Source: JAFLCA01 sp041907145 (GTDB taxonomy: Bacteria > Bdellovibrionota_C > UBA2361 > JAFLCA01). From it: a stretch of 12,610 bases of DNA. Positions 1-8,200 of this stretch are shown piece by piece. The translations under genes were made by a program, and so were the position numbers. Below the pieces are notes generated by a model. The model was not told the origin of the DNA and ran no database searches. It was given only the letters and a program-made list of their open reading frames with translations. The stretch is taken from the NCBI GenBank assembly GCA_041907145.1, contig JAYRHW010000135.1, positions 1 through 12,610 on the forward strand, in the 5' to 3' direction. Numbering within the stretch: position 1 is the first letter of the stretch; each line of letters opens with the position of its first letter.

Positions 1-2
1 GC

Positions 3-2228
3 ATCGCAGTGTCTGACCCGGACGTTGTCTTCAATGAGGCAAACGGTGGAAATACCTGGTGCGTGTCCTCCAGCAACAATTTTGCCGGCTGTCCGGCGCC
101 TGCGGCAAACCGACTCGGCAGTCTGAGCGCTGCCTTAACCGAAAGCCGTCTATGCGCACCCTACGGCAGGCCCACACCTCCGGCCGGACCTCGACGCGTC
201 CTGTTGAGACGCGGCGACGTCATTGATGCTGGAATCATAGATCTCGCCGAATGTAATTTCAGCAGTCTTGCACAGTACGCCATGTATCTCGGCGCGTATG
301 GCAGCGGGGCAAAGCCAATCATCCGCGCGAGCTCCCGCGGCACGATGTACGACGATAATCCCATTATCAGCATCACCTCCGGGCCGACGGCAGGGACGAC
401 TATTACAGACATTCGGTTCGAAGGTCGCTATGACTCGTCCACCGGCATGGGGGAGATCGTGCCTGGATTATGGGTGAAGAATCGCGTTCCGCACTTGACG
501 CTGAACCGTCTGGAATTTTCAGGTTTGGGACTGTCGCTCTATTTGGACGGCAACGAGGACACCGTGTACGCTCCATACTCCATAGCCTCCAGCCTCTCTA
601 TTACAAACTTTGCCAATTACGGACTCTACGGCAGACTTCGAGACGGCGCGCTTATCGGAAGCTCCCTGGCGCAAAGTCCAAATGCGCTTAACGTTAACTG
701 GGACGGAAAAATCGGCTGCGGAAAGCCCGGCAAACGCTGCGCTTCCAGCACCGGCGTGGGATCGGACTTCGGTGATCACGGTGGGCTTCGTGCCTTCGAC
801 AGCGGACATGCGTTGATTGCCTACAACTGGGTTCTGAGCCTCAACTCCTGGCTCGGAATCAACTCACGCCAGCCCTCGATTCGCTTGCCGGTCGATAATC
901 CTTTGAATAGCAGCAACCAGCCTGTATTCATTCGCGATGTAACCGACACCGTTATACTGGGGAACATCATGGACCCCGGCGGAGGCTCGAATGGCAGCAG
1001 CGATGGCAATACACGAGAAAATGGATCTGCCTATCGGATCATTTGGGATGGAAATCAAATCTTTCAGCGCCCGGAGCTGAACGACGGCGGCGGACTCGCA
1101 ACATCGTTCGGGGGCACGACGTTTCGAAATAACCTGCTCCTTGCGCTGCCCGGCCGCAAAACCTGGCCCGGGTACGGCACCAGTGGAATTCTCTTGAGCA
1201 TGTTTCAATTCAACCCCGCAGGTGACCCAGCAATTAACCAAATCAGCCTCGGCATGAAAAACCGCGTGCTCAACAATTCGCTTGTTTCGCTCTCGAATCG
1301 TGCGGGCTGGAGGCCAAATTCGATCGGCAATGACGCCTTTCTGCGTCTGGATGTGGAGCGCGGGACTACGGTGCCCCTCAATTATGAGGTGAAAAACAAC
1401 CTGGTAGTGGCGCCGCAACTATCGTACTTCTTAAGTTACGACGGAGCCCCGACTCCGACTGTCGACGCAGCGGCCAATATTTTTGCCGTAGATCAAAGTG
1501 CCACCGGAGGACAGGGTCCTTACTCGACAAAACTGAGCACCTCACAAGCCGCCCAGCTGCAAAGCATCCCCTCTGCATGTTCCGCACTCAAAACAGTGCG
1601 ACTGTCAGTAACGGGACAGCTCTCCTCAAAGGACAACGGGCTCCGAGGAATCCTGGTGGTTCCGGGGGCGCAATTCGAGGCAAATCGCACGTTGCGCGGA
1701 TCCCCGACGACTATCAAATCGGCTAGCGCGGGAATGTACCTTTCGGCGGATCCGGCCGATACGACCACGGACCAAATCGACGGCCTTCCCGTTTTTGATG
1801 TAATCGGCGACAGTCTGTTCTTCCCCCACGATGTGCGAGTCGATAAAACCGTTCCGCTGCCGGTTACCGTGGAATACGAACGGCATCCGAGTTCAAGCGG
1901 AAGGCTCTATGTCGAAGAACCCGACCGCTTTGCAGTTGGCGACCTTATCAGCTTCGGCCTAGATGGGATCTCCAGAGTAGTTACCGCGAAAGGGGCGACC
2001 ACTGACGGCACCTACCTTGATATTAGTCCGGCCCTGAGCTCGTTCCGTGACGGCTTTGTCTGCAAATGGTCGGGTGGCAGCGTTCTGCTGGCATTGAATC
2101 CGCAAACCGCCTCCCCCGCGGTCAATACTGGAGTATCCGTACCAAATCTGTACGACATCACGGGGAGCGCCCGCCCAGGATCCTACGGTGCAGGCTGGGA
2201 CATCGGTGCTCATGAGCGGCAGAACTGA
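3..2228 (+). CDS. Beta-helix surface protein, choice-of-anchor Q-like C-terminus (5' partial)
   Basis: The reading frame is open to the left edge of the window, so the true start and any signal peptide probably lie outside. An in-frame GTG at base 9 has no Shine-Dalgarno sequence and is not a convincing start. The visible part is about 741 residues, rich in Asn, Gly, Ser and Thr. It contains repeated short strands of the type found in right-handed parallel beta-helix proteins (for example around TDIRFEG, LTLNRLEFSG and NRVLNNSLVSLSNR). The C-terminus, with a ..NTGV..D..GSARPG...GWDIGAHE pattern, resembles the end of choice-of-anchor Q domains, which are typical of secreted or surface beta-helix proteins. 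No catalytic residues of pectate lyases can be assigned. It is probably extracellular and may bind or cleave polysaccharide, but that is inference. The stop is TGA, and 92 bases separate it from the next gene. Confidence 0.75.
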   Translation: MAVSDPDVVFNEANGGNTWCVSSSNNFAGCPAPAANRLGSLSAALTESRLCAPYGRPTPPAGPRRVLLRRGDVIDAGIIDLAECNFSSLAQYAMYLGAYGSGAKPIIRASSRGTMYDDNPIISITSGPTAGTTITDIRFEGRYDSSTGMGEIVPGLWVKNRVPHLTLNRLEFSGLGLSLYLDGNEDTVYAPYSIASSLSITNFANYGLYGRLRDGALIGSSLAQSPNALNVNWDGKIGCGKPGKRCASSTGVGSDFGDHGGLRAFDSGHALIAYNWVLSLNSWLGINSRQPSIRLPVDNPLNSSNQPVFIRDVTDTVILGNIMDPGGGSNGSSDGNTRENGSAYRIIWDGNQIFQRPELNDGGGLATSFGGTTFRNNLLLALPGRKTWPGYGTSGILLSMFQFNPAGDPAINQISLGMKNRVLNNSLVSLSNRAGWRPNSIGNDAFLRLDVERGTTVPLNYEVKNNLVVAPQLSYFLSYDGAPTPTVDAAANIFAVDQSATGGQGPYSTKLSTSQAAQLQSIPSACSALKTVRLSVTGQLSSKDNGLRGILVVPGAQFEANRTLRGSPTTIKSASAGMYLSADPADTTTDQIDGLPVFDVIGDSLFFPHDVRVDKTVPLPVTVEYERHPSSSGRLYVEEPDRFAVGDLISFGLDGISRVVTAKGATTDGTYLDISPALSSFRDGFVCKWSGGSVLLALNPQTASPAVNTGVSVPNLYDITGSARPGSYGAGWDIGAHERQN

Positions 2229-2258
2229 ATTACGGTCAGGTAACCGCTTGAAACGACG

Positions 2259-2292
2259 AGGAGTAGCCCGATCGGCGCTTCTCCTGTATACT
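2259..2292 (+). promoter_or_regulatory. Imperfect hairpin plus TATACT -10-like box upstream of the DUF6502 gene
   Basis: AGGAG (2259-2263) pairs with CTCCT (2281-2285). The interior is mostly paired and contains the palindrome CCGATCGG. A TATACT hexamer (2287-2292) follows at once, 28 bases before the DUF6502 ATG. No good -35 box lies 16-18 bases upstream; TTGAAA at 2248-2253 is too far away. The dyad could be an operator next to a -10 box or a weak processing hairpin. It lacks the T-tract expected of a terminator for the upstream gene. Confidence 0.3.
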
Positions 2293-2320
2293 GTAAATAA
2301 TTTCCAGTGGTTGCCTACCC

Positions 2321-3136
2321 ATGACTCAGGCTTTCTTTCGTTCCTGTCTACGCACCATGCTCCGGCCGATTGCCCGGTTCTGCATCCATCATTCTATCGG
2401 CGTCCAGGAAGCACTAGAGGAATTGAAATCGGCCATGCTGAGAGTAGCTCAAGAGGACCTGCGTTCAAGCGGCGAGCATATGAACGTCAGCAAGCTTAGC
2501 GCCATGACCGGCGTGCACCGCCCGGATGTGCGTCGTATCTGCCAGCGAGAAGAGGAGCGGACCGAGCCGCAAAATCAGCTGAGCAAGCTTATCGGCAGGT
2601 GGCAGAGCGACAGGCGTTACCTCCGAAAGGATGGGTCCCCGCGTGTCTTACGAATAACCGACACCGAAAATGAATTCGCCGATTTGGTGAAGGATACCTG
2701 CAGCGACTTTCACCATGGCACCATGCTGGCCGAGCTTGAAAGACTAAAGCTGGTCAAGCAGGTGCCTTCGGGGCTTTGTCTGATGCGCGGCCCTTATATC
2801 ACCCGCGATCTGAAGGAGGCATATGCCTATATGTCCGAGGATGTAGCCGACCTCATGACGGCCGTGCAGTTGAATGTGAGCGAAGGCGAGGCGGCCCAGC
2901 ATCTGCATCTTTCGACTATATACGACCGCGTCGTCGAATCGGCAATTCCCAAAATCCAAAAATGGCTGCTCAAGGAAGGCAGCGCCTTCCATCGCAAGGT
3001 TCACAAATACCTCTCTCAATTTGACTATGATGCCAATCCAAAGCTTGCGCGTGGAGAGCCGGTCCACCGCGTAGCACTTGGCAGTTTCAGTCTGACCAGG
3101 CGTAAGGAAAAGAAGGCCTATGACAAGAAGCACTAG
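2321..3136 (+). CDS. DUF6502 family protein, putative DNA-binding
   Basis: This is a 271-residue protein whose length and organisation fit the DUF6502 family. The N-terminus has the family-type segment LRPIARFCIHHSIGVQEALEELK (residues about 14-36, family form roughly LRPLxRLLLxxGV...F). It is followed by NVSKLSAMTGVHRPDVRRI at about 55-73, which reads as a helix-turn-helix. The rest (about 90-270) is basic and mostly helical with no catalytic motif I recognise. The family's function is unknown to me; DNA binding is inferred from the helix-turn-helix-like stretch. The ATG at 2321 has no clear Shine-Dalgarno sequence, but it keeps the conserved N-terminal segment, so I prefer it to Met13. The last 17 bases overlap the following lipoprotein gene in another frame, which suggests coupled translation. 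Confidence 0.8.
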   Translation: MTQAFFRSCLRTMLRPIARFCIHHSIGVQEALEELKSAMLRVAQEDLRSSGEHMNVSKLSAMTGVHRPDVRRICQREEERTEPQNQLSKLIGRWQSDRRYLRKDGSPRVLRITDTENEFADLVKDTCSDFHHGTMLAELERLKLVKQVPSGLCLMRGPYITRDLKEAYAYMSEDVADLMTAVQLNVSEGEAAQHLHLSTIYDRVVESAIPKIQKWLLKEGSAFHRKVHKYLSQFDYDANPKLARGEPVHRVALGSFSLTRRKEKKAYDKKH

Positions 3137-3776
3137 CCGCTTACATCTGTATACGCTGTTCAGCTTGGTGATTATGATAGTCATCGGCACTTTCCCTGGC
3201 TGCGGCGGCCAAACGCGCGGCACAGGAGGAGTTTCCCTGGACGGTAGGGTAGCTGATGTCAGCGGACTGCCGCTGGCAGGCATCACGGTAACAGTGCGCG
3301 AGACATCCCAGACTGCGGTTACCGACGCGCAAGGGCAATTCACGCTGTTCGCCGATACTGAGGTGGAGAGCGTTACTCTCGACTTCCGTGATGCCCAAGG
3401 CTTGGATACCTCCGGCATCATCGACTTATCCAACGCTGCGACGATTTTAAGTCTCGATGTTCGTGTCGATCGTCCGAATCAAACGGTCATCATTAACGTC
3501 GCATCCCCTACTCCAACGCAAACACCGGCGCCTGGACCAGAGAGTACGCCGACGCCAGTGGTAACTGTCACGCCGCGCCCCACGCCGATTAGTACTCCCA
3601 CCGCCGCGCCCTGCGCCCCCGATTTCAATCATGACGGCGTACTGAATCAAACTGACTATTCTGCGTTCGAAGCAGCGTTCAACCTGGGAGATCCTTCAGC
3701 GGACTATGATGGCAATAGTTTCGTGAATGGGGATGACTTTGATGCGTTTGCTGCTGACTTCGAGCACGGCTGCTAG
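3120..3776 (+). CDS. Predicted lipoprotein with carboxypeptidase-regulatory-like domain and GC-type dockerin
   Basis: This 218-residue protein has four parts. Residues 1-28 form a basic, hydrophobic signal peptide ending FPGC (Cys28), an imperfect lipobox with Phe at -3 and Pro at -2. Residues about 36-95 match a carboxypeptidase-regulatory-like beta-sandwich (G.V.D.SGLPLAGI.V.V...T..AVTDAQGQFTL). Residues about 128-167 are a Pro/Thr-rich linker. Residues 168-218 form a dockerin-like pair of calcium loops, D168-N170-D172-G173-N176-D179 and D195-D197-N199-N203-D206, and the protein ends in Gly-Cys. The Gly-Cys ending matches what is called a GC-type dockerin domain, thought to be a C-terminal anchoring signal. 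The protein is probably attached to the cell envelope. AAGGA (3104-3108) and AGAAGG (3111-3116) precede the ATG, which lies inside the DUF6502 gene, so the two are probably coexpressed. The binding partner is unknown. Confidence 0.75.
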   Translation: MTRSTSRLHLYTLFSLVIMIVIGTFPGCGGQTRGTGGVSLDGRVADVSGLPLAGITVTVRETSQTAVTDAQGQFTLFADTEVESVTLDFRDAQGLDTSGIIDLSNAATILSLDVRVDRPNQTVIINVASPTPTQTPAPGPESTPTPVVTVTPRPTPISTPTAAPCAPDFNHDGVLNQTDYSAFEAAFNLGDPSADYDGNSFVNGDDFDAFAADFEHGC

Positions 3777-3866
3777 CGCTCCCCATGGTCCCCGTCCGGC
3801 TTGAAATTCGGACGCAGGGCAGAAGTGCGTGACGGACATCGCCAATCGTGACAAACTCGCTCGTGT
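3777..3866. other. Short intergenic spacer before the mqnE-glyS cluster
   Basis: This 90-base gap carries a small dyad, GTCCG (3794-3798) and CGGAC (3809-3813), with a 10-base loop. There is no T-tract, so it is not a convincing terminator. No promoter with two good boxes is visible, although a promoter for the downstream four-gene run would be expected here. Confidence 0.35.
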
Positions 3867-4730
3867 ATGCAACTAAAGACCAGGGCTCAGACTCTCGTTA
3901 ATCGCACCCCGCCCCTAATCCCGTTTTTTCTGGGACCATTATTCTTTGGCGTTAATCGCGAACGCTTGCTTGATGAAGCCTGGATGTCGTCCTTCCTTCT
4001 CTTTTTGCTGCTCTTTTTGTCCTGGTCCGCAGTAAAGGCCTGCGCCTTTGCAATCATCGAGCGCAAAGCTGCCGCTAAAGCCGAGCCCAGCGGCAAGGAC
4101 AAGCTTCTCCTCCTTGGACTCGTGCTTTCTGCGTTGCTGACATTGGCGCTGCTCGGAACGCTCAGGTTCAAATTCGAGTACATTGTCTTTATTGTCGTTC
4201 TGGCTCTGTTGGGTTTCGGCGCCTTGCAGACTTCGCTGCTCAAGAAAGGCATTACAGGGCTCGCTCAGCTTATCGGATTGATCTATCTCACGGGGATCGG
4301 AGCACTGAGCATGGTAATGATGCTGGAGAATCCGACTTGGCAGCCTCTGCTTATCTCCCTCGGTGTTGCGTGCTCAGTCTTAGCAGCGGAGATTCTGCGG
4401 GACGTCGTTAATCGCAAGGATGTCTACCCATTCGAAAGGAACGGGACTCCGGAGTCAGCGAAACAGTCCAAGCGTGAACGCGCTACTCGCCCCGTGCCGC
4501 TGCTGCTTTGCTGCGCCCCGCTGTTCGTCGCGGCGTTGGCCTATATGCATGAGCTTCCGCGGCCGTACCTTGCCGTAGTGCTTGTCCTACTCCCGTCCAC
4601 CTCTCTTATTACAAAGCTAAAAAATACCAAGGATTCTGTAGAGTTAGATCGGTCAGTTGGCACTATGGCGGCTGGTATTTCTCTCCTCTTTATTGGTATC
4701 ATCACGCTCGTAAGTCACCTTACTATTTAA
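3867..4730 (+). CDS. Nine-helix integral membrane protein, possibly UbiA-like
   Basis: This is a 287-residue, very hydrophobic protein. Hydrophobic runs at about 15-29, 38-62, 79-99, 104-124, 131-153, 159-177, 209-227, 232-250 and 264-285 suggest nine membrane helices, the number in UbiA-type prenyltransferases. After helix 6 comes E175-I-L-R-D179-V-V-N-R-K-D185, which resembles the second acidic motif of that superfamily. The first motif (N-D-x-x-D after helix 2) is absent; the same place reads AIIERKAAAKAEP. It could therefore be a divergent or inactive UbiA relative, or an unrelated permease-like protein such as the YwiC-like group. It is first in a run with a TPR gene, mqnE and glyS, and a UbiA enzyme (MqnP) belongs to the mqnE pathway. 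That link is suggestive only. No clear Shine-Dalgarno sequence precedes the ATG. Confidence 0.55.
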   Translation: MQLKTRAQTLVNRTPPLIPFFLGPLFFGVNRERLLDEAWMSSFLLFLLLFLSWSAVKACAFAIIERKAAAKAEPSGKDKLLLLGLVLSALLTLALLGTLRFKFEYIVFIVVLALLGFGALQTSLLKKGITGLAQLIGLIYLTGIGALSMVMMLENPTWQPLLISLGVACSVLAAEILRDVVNRKDVYPFERNGTPESAKQSKRERATRPVPLLLCCAPLFVAALAYMHELPRPYLAVVLVLLPSTSLITKLKNTKDSVELDRSVGTMAAGISLLFIGIITLVSHLTI

Positions 4731-4740
4731 AGAACGCGCC

Positions 4741-5532
4741 ATGTTTTCAAAGTATCCCCGGCTTGTTACGGGACTCCTGAGTGTCGCCTTTTATTCCTTC
4801 ATCACGACCACCGCCGCTGCCGAGCCCCCGGAGAAGTCCGCTCCGGCGCCAAAGCTTTCCGAAGCCTCGGCACAGTCTGTTCAACTAAATGAAAAGGGCG
4901 TAGCTGCCGTAAAGTCCAACGACTTTGGCAAAGCCGAGCAGCTCTTTCACAAGGCACTGGCAGCGGACAGAAATAATCTCACTGCCGTTTTCAATCTTGC
5001 CGGTGTCTATCTCAACAATAAGCGTCAGCATGAAGCGATCTCACTCCTCGATACCTACATTCAGAATTACGGAAAGGACGCGGGACTTTTTGCAAGACGC
5101 GGCGACTCCTACTTTTCCTTGAAGGATCTTGACTCGGCTGCCAAGGACTACGAGAAGACCCTCAAGCTGGATCCAGAATATCCGGCCATCGCGGGGCGAC
5201 TAGCCACAGTGTACACGCTGCTCAAGCGCAACAGCGACGCCGAGAAGATGTTCCTCAAGGCCGTCGAACTGGATCCGAAGAATGGGCAGATGCTACAGAA
5301 TCTCAGCAGCATGTTCCTGGCAAATGGCAAGCCGGAACAGGCCATTAGTACGGCCAAACGGGGACTGCAGGTGGCGCCCACCAGCGAACTGTACGTGACA
5401 CTGGGCAATGCCTATGAGTTGCTTGGCGACATGAAGAACTCATTGATTTCATTTCAGCGCGCCTCGGATCTGGGAGATTCCCGGCCCGAGCTTAAGGCCA
5501 AAATCGACGAACTAAAGAAGGCTGCCTCGTAA
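4741..5532 (+). CDS. Exported tetratricopeptide repeat protein
   Basis: This 263-residue protein has an N-terminal signal peptide: basic start, hydrophobic core at about 8-21, and an Ala-rich end with likely cleavage after Ala27 (TTTAAA/EPP). A Pro/Ala/Ser-rich spacer follows. From about residue 46 to 250 there are roughly six TPR units with the usual small-residue and A/F/P pattern (for example NEKGVAAVKSNDFGKAEQLF, RRGDSYFSLKDLDSAAKDYE, GNAYELLGDMKNSLISFQRA). TPR arrays mediate protein-protein contacts, and no enzymatic domain is present. It probably acts in the periplasm or on the envelope. It begins 10 bases after the membrane protein gene and ends 27 bases before the mqnE start, so it is probably in the same operon. 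A specific role in menaquinone synthesis is not shown. The Shine-Dalgarno sequence is weak (AAAGA). Confidence 0.8.
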   Translation: MFSKYPRLVTGLLSVAFYSFITTTAAAEPPEKSAPAPKLSEASAQSVQLNEKGVAAVKSNDFGKAEQLFHKALAADRNNLTAVFNLAGVYLNNKRQHEAISLLDTYIQNYGKDAGLFARRGDSYFSLKDLDSAAKDYEKTLKLDPEYPAIAGRLATVYTLLKRNSDAEKMFLKAVELDPKNGQMLQNLSSMFLANGKPEQAISTAKRGLQVAPTSELYVTLGNAYELLGDMKNSLISFQRASDLGDSRPELKAKIDELKKAAS

Positions 5533-5559
5533 GCGCACATCATCCAAGGAGTGGTTGGA

Positions 5560-6666
5560 ATGGACAGGTTTTTAGAGCAGGTGCTCGAAAAAGTAAGGAG
5601 CAATGTTTCGCTTAGCCTCGAAGACGGGGTCAAACTCTTCGAGCACAAGGACCTGCTCGGTATCGGCTCAATTGCAAACGAGCTGCGAGAGTCCCTGCAC
5701 GGCAACAATACCTACTTCAATTGGAACTTGCACCTTAACTCGACCAACGTATGTGAAGCCGATTGCCTCTTCTGCTCATTTGCCAGGCTAGAGGATGGAA
5801 TGCCGCAGGCCTACACCATGAGTGTCGAGCAGTGCAAACATTGGATTAAGCAGCGCTATCATCCGGGGATGACCGAGGTTCATATCGTCAACGGACTAAA
5901 TCCAAATCTGACGTTCTCATACTACGAGGAACTTCTCTCCATGATTCGAAGCGAATTTCCGGCACTACACGTCAAAGCGTTCACTGCCGTGGAAATTCAC
6001 TATTTCGCTGAGAAGTATGGCATGAGTTACGAGGAAGTCCTCAAGCGCCTGATGGCCGCTGGGCTGGGCTCTTTGCCCGGAGGCGGTGCGGAAATTTTTG
6101 CACCGCGTGTGCGACAGAAAATCTGCCGCGACAAGGTCGATGCCAACGGCTGGCTTGAGGTGCATCGAACAGCGCACAACTTGGGGCTCAAGACAAACTG
6201 CACCATGCTCTATGGTACGATTGAAACGCCCGCGGAGCGCATCGATCATTTGATCCGCCTCCGCGACTTGCAATCCGAGACCAACGGCTTCCAAGTTTTC
6301 GTTCCGCTGGCGTTTCATAATGACGGAAATCGCATGGAGCGCTTGCCCGCGCCAACCGGCGTCGATGATTTGCGCATGATAGCGATTAGCCGGTTGATGC
6401 TGCACAATATTCCGCATATCAAGGCATATTGGATTATGCTCGGTGTTAAAACCGCACAAACGGCCCAACTTTTCGGCGCCGACGACTTTGACGGCACAGT
6501 CACCGAGGAGAAAATTTACCATATGGCGGGGTCACATTCGCCGCAGGCCCTAAGTATCGACGATATTAAGCACGTCATCCGTCAGGCCGGCCGAGTTCCC
6601 GTCGAACGCAACACCGTCTATCAACTTGTCGAACGAGTCGTAGAGAGCGCCCAGGCTGCAGTCTAA
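5560..6666 (+). CDS. mqnE: Aminodeoxyfutalosine synthase (radical SAM, menaquinone futalosine pathway)
   Basis: MqnE joins a S-adenosylmethionine-derived adenosyl radical to 3-[(1-carboxyvinyl)oxy]benzoate to give 6-amino-6-deoxyfutalosine, the second committed step of the futalosine route to menaquinone. The protein has 368 residues from this start, the usual family size. The radical-SAM cluster motif is C65-x3-C69-x2-C72 (CEADCLFC). Typical MqnE stretches follow, including EVHIVNGLNPNL, YYEELL, VKAFTAVEIHYFAEK, AAGLGSLPGGGAEIF, KTNCTMLYG and FVPLAFH. I chose the ATG at 5560 because AAGGAG (5546-5551) lies 8 bases upstream; an in-frame GTG at 5551 overlaps that site. It ends 19 bases before glyS. 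No other mqn genes are visible in this window. The cytoplasmic enzyme appears intact. Confidence 0.93.
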   Translation: MDRFLEQVLEKVRSNVSLSLEDGVKLFEHKDLLGIGSIANELRESLHGNNTYFNWNLHLNSTNVCEADCLFCSFARLEDGMPQAYTMSVEQCKHWIKQRYHPGMTEVHIVNGLNPNLTFSYYEELLSMIRSEFPALHVKAFTAVEIHYFAEKYGMSYEEVLKRLMAAGLGSLPGGGAEIFAPRVRQKICRDKVDANGWLEVHRTAHNLGLKTNCTMLYGTIETPAERIDHLIRLRDLQSETNGFQVFVPLAFHNDGNRMERLPAPTGVDDLRMIAISRLMLHNIPHIKAYWIMLGVKTAQTAQLFGADDFDGTVTEEKIYHMAGSHSPQALSIDDIKHVIRQAGRVPVERNTVYQLVERVVESAQAAV

Positions 6667-6685
6667 CCCGGGGCAAGGAATTACC

Positions 6686-8200
6686 ATGGCAGAAACAGAA
6701 CTCATCACGAAATTGGTGTCCCTTTGCAAGCGCCGCGGCTTCGTATTTCAGAGCAGCGAAATCTATGGCGGACTTAAATCAGCCTATGACTACGGCCCGC
6801 TCGGCGTCGAACTCAAACGCAACATAGCCCAGGAATGGTGGCGCGCCATGGTGCTCGAACGCGAAGACGTTGTCGGCATTGACGCGTCAATCATGATGCA
6901 CCCCGATGTCTGGAAGGCCAGTGGACACTTAGCAACTTTTGCAGATCCGCTTGTTGATTGCCATAACTGCAAAGAGCGCTTCCGCGCCGACAAGGCTCCG
7001 AAGATTGCTGCCGGCACTGCCATTACCTACATAAAGGGCGGCAAGAAAAGCGGCGAGCAGATCAAAGGCACCGTCGGAGAACATGGCTACGTCTGCCCGA
7101 ACTGCGGAAGCTGCGACTTATCCTCGGAGCGGCAATTTAACTTGATGTTCCGCACCTCGATTGGCCCGGTTGATCCCTTGGACGCTTTTGTGGACCAAAT
7201 TCAAGGGAAGAATCTCACCAAGAAGGAACTTCGCGAAAAGCTTGATGAGGCCGTGCGCTCGACTGCTATTTACCTGAGGCCAGAAACCGCGCAGGCCATG
7301 TTTGTTCAGTTTCTCAACGTCCAGCAAACGCTGTCCATGAAGGTGCCATTCGGCATTGCACAGCAGGGCAAATCCTTCCGCAATGAGATTACAACCGAGA
7401 AATTCATATTCCGTACCTGTGAGTTTGAGCAGATGGAGATGGAGTTCTTCGTTGAGCCCGGAACCCAGAAAGAATGGCATCAATACTGGGCCAATGAGCG
7501 CATGAACTGGTGGAAGCGCTTTGCCAATAACAAGGACGCCTTCAAACTGCGCCAACATGAATCGACCGAGCTCGCGCATTACGCCGACAACACCTACGAC
7601 ATCGAATACCAGTACCCCTGGGGCTGGGACGAACTCGAGGGCATCGCCTCGCGCACGAATTATGATCTGACCCAGCATACGAACTTGTCCGGGGTCAAGC
7701 TGAGTTACTTCGATCAGCAGAAGAACGATCCAGAAACCGGGAAAACGGGCTGGCGCTATACTCCGTATGTGATTGAGCCGGCAGCTGGATTGACTCGCGC
7801 CGTACTGGTCTACCTCTGCGACGCCTACGCCGAGGAGAAGGGCATGGACGCTGACGGACAGGAGAAAGTGAGGGTCGTTCTCAAGCTCAATCCGCGCCTA
7901 GCACCCATGAAAGTTGCGGTGCTGCCTCTCGTAAAGAAGGATGGGCTTCCGGAAGTTGCACGCTCTATCGTGACTGATTTCTATAAAGCCGGAATCAACG
8001 CCAGCTACGACGAGCAGCAGTCCATCGGCAAGCGCTACGCGCGACATGATGAAGTCGGAACACCTTATTGCATTACGGTCGACCATCAGACAACACAGGA
8101 TCAAACCGTTACCATTCGTGACCGCGACACCACCAAGCAGGATCGCATCGGAGTCACACAGGCGTTGGAAGTCGTGCGCAAGCGAATTGCCGAGTCCTAG
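6686..8200 (+). CDS. glyS: Glycyl-tRNA synthetase, dimeric (alpha2) type
   Basis: This class II aminoacyl-tRNA synthetase charges tRNA-Gly with glycine using ATP. It has 504 residues, the length of the single-chain homodimeric type rather than the separate alpha and beta subunits. Visible features in order are: an N-terminal FVFQSSEIYGG..SAYDYGPLGVELK (about 19-44); cysteine pairs C92-x2-C95 and C137-x2-C140, which look like a zinc-binding insert; FNLMF (151-155); YLRPETAQ (196-203); motif 2 around FRNEI (231-235) to FEQMEMEFF; motif 3 EPAAGLTR (364-371); and an anticodon-binding domain from about 402 onward. AAGGA (6675-6679) lies 6 bases before the ATG. It is the last gene of the run, with no strong terminator after it. 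The same gene is called glyQS or glyS in different genomes. Confidence 0.95.
   Translation: MAETELITKLVSLCKRRGFVFQSSEIYGGLKSAYDYGPLGVELKRNIAQEWWRAMVLEREDVVGIDASIMMHPDVWKASGHLATFADPLVDCHNCKERFRADKAPKIAAGTAITYIKGGKKSGEQIKGTVGEHGYVCPNCGSCDLSSERQFNLMFRTSIGPVDPLDAFVDQIQGKNLTKKELREKLDEAVRSTAIYLRPETAQAMFVQFLNVQQTLSMKVPFGIAQQGKSFRNEITTEKFIFRTCEFEQMEMEFFVEPGTQKEWHQYWANERMNWWKRFANNKDAFKLRQHESTELAHYADNTYDIEYQYPWGWDELEGIASRTNYDLTQHTNLSGVKLSYFDQQKNDPETGKTGWRYTPYVIEPAAGLTRAVLVYLCDAYAEEKGMDADGQEKVRVVLKLNPRLAPMKVAVLPLVKKDGLPEVARSIVTDFYKAGINASYDEQQSIGKRYARHDEVGTPYCITVDHQTTQDQTVTIRDRDTTKQDRIGVTQALEVVRKRIAES

Noticed and set aside
864..1418. Minus-strand open frame of 184 codons inside the beta-helix gene
   Set aside because: It lies fully opposite a well-supported gene, has no ribosome-binding site I can see, and its translation shows no domain.
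2744..3433. Minus-strand open frame of 229 codons across the DUF6502-lipoprotein junction
   Set aside because: Opposite two genes with recognisable domains; the translation is Ser/Val/Thr-rich without motifs, as expected of an antisense frame.
3794..3813. Dyad GTCCG/CGGAC as a terminator after the lipoprotein gene
   Set aside because: The stem has only 5 bp and no T-tract follows.
7118..7678. Minus-strand open frame of 186 codons inside glyS
   Set aside because: Antisense to conserved synthetase motifs; a by-product of the codon use of glyS.
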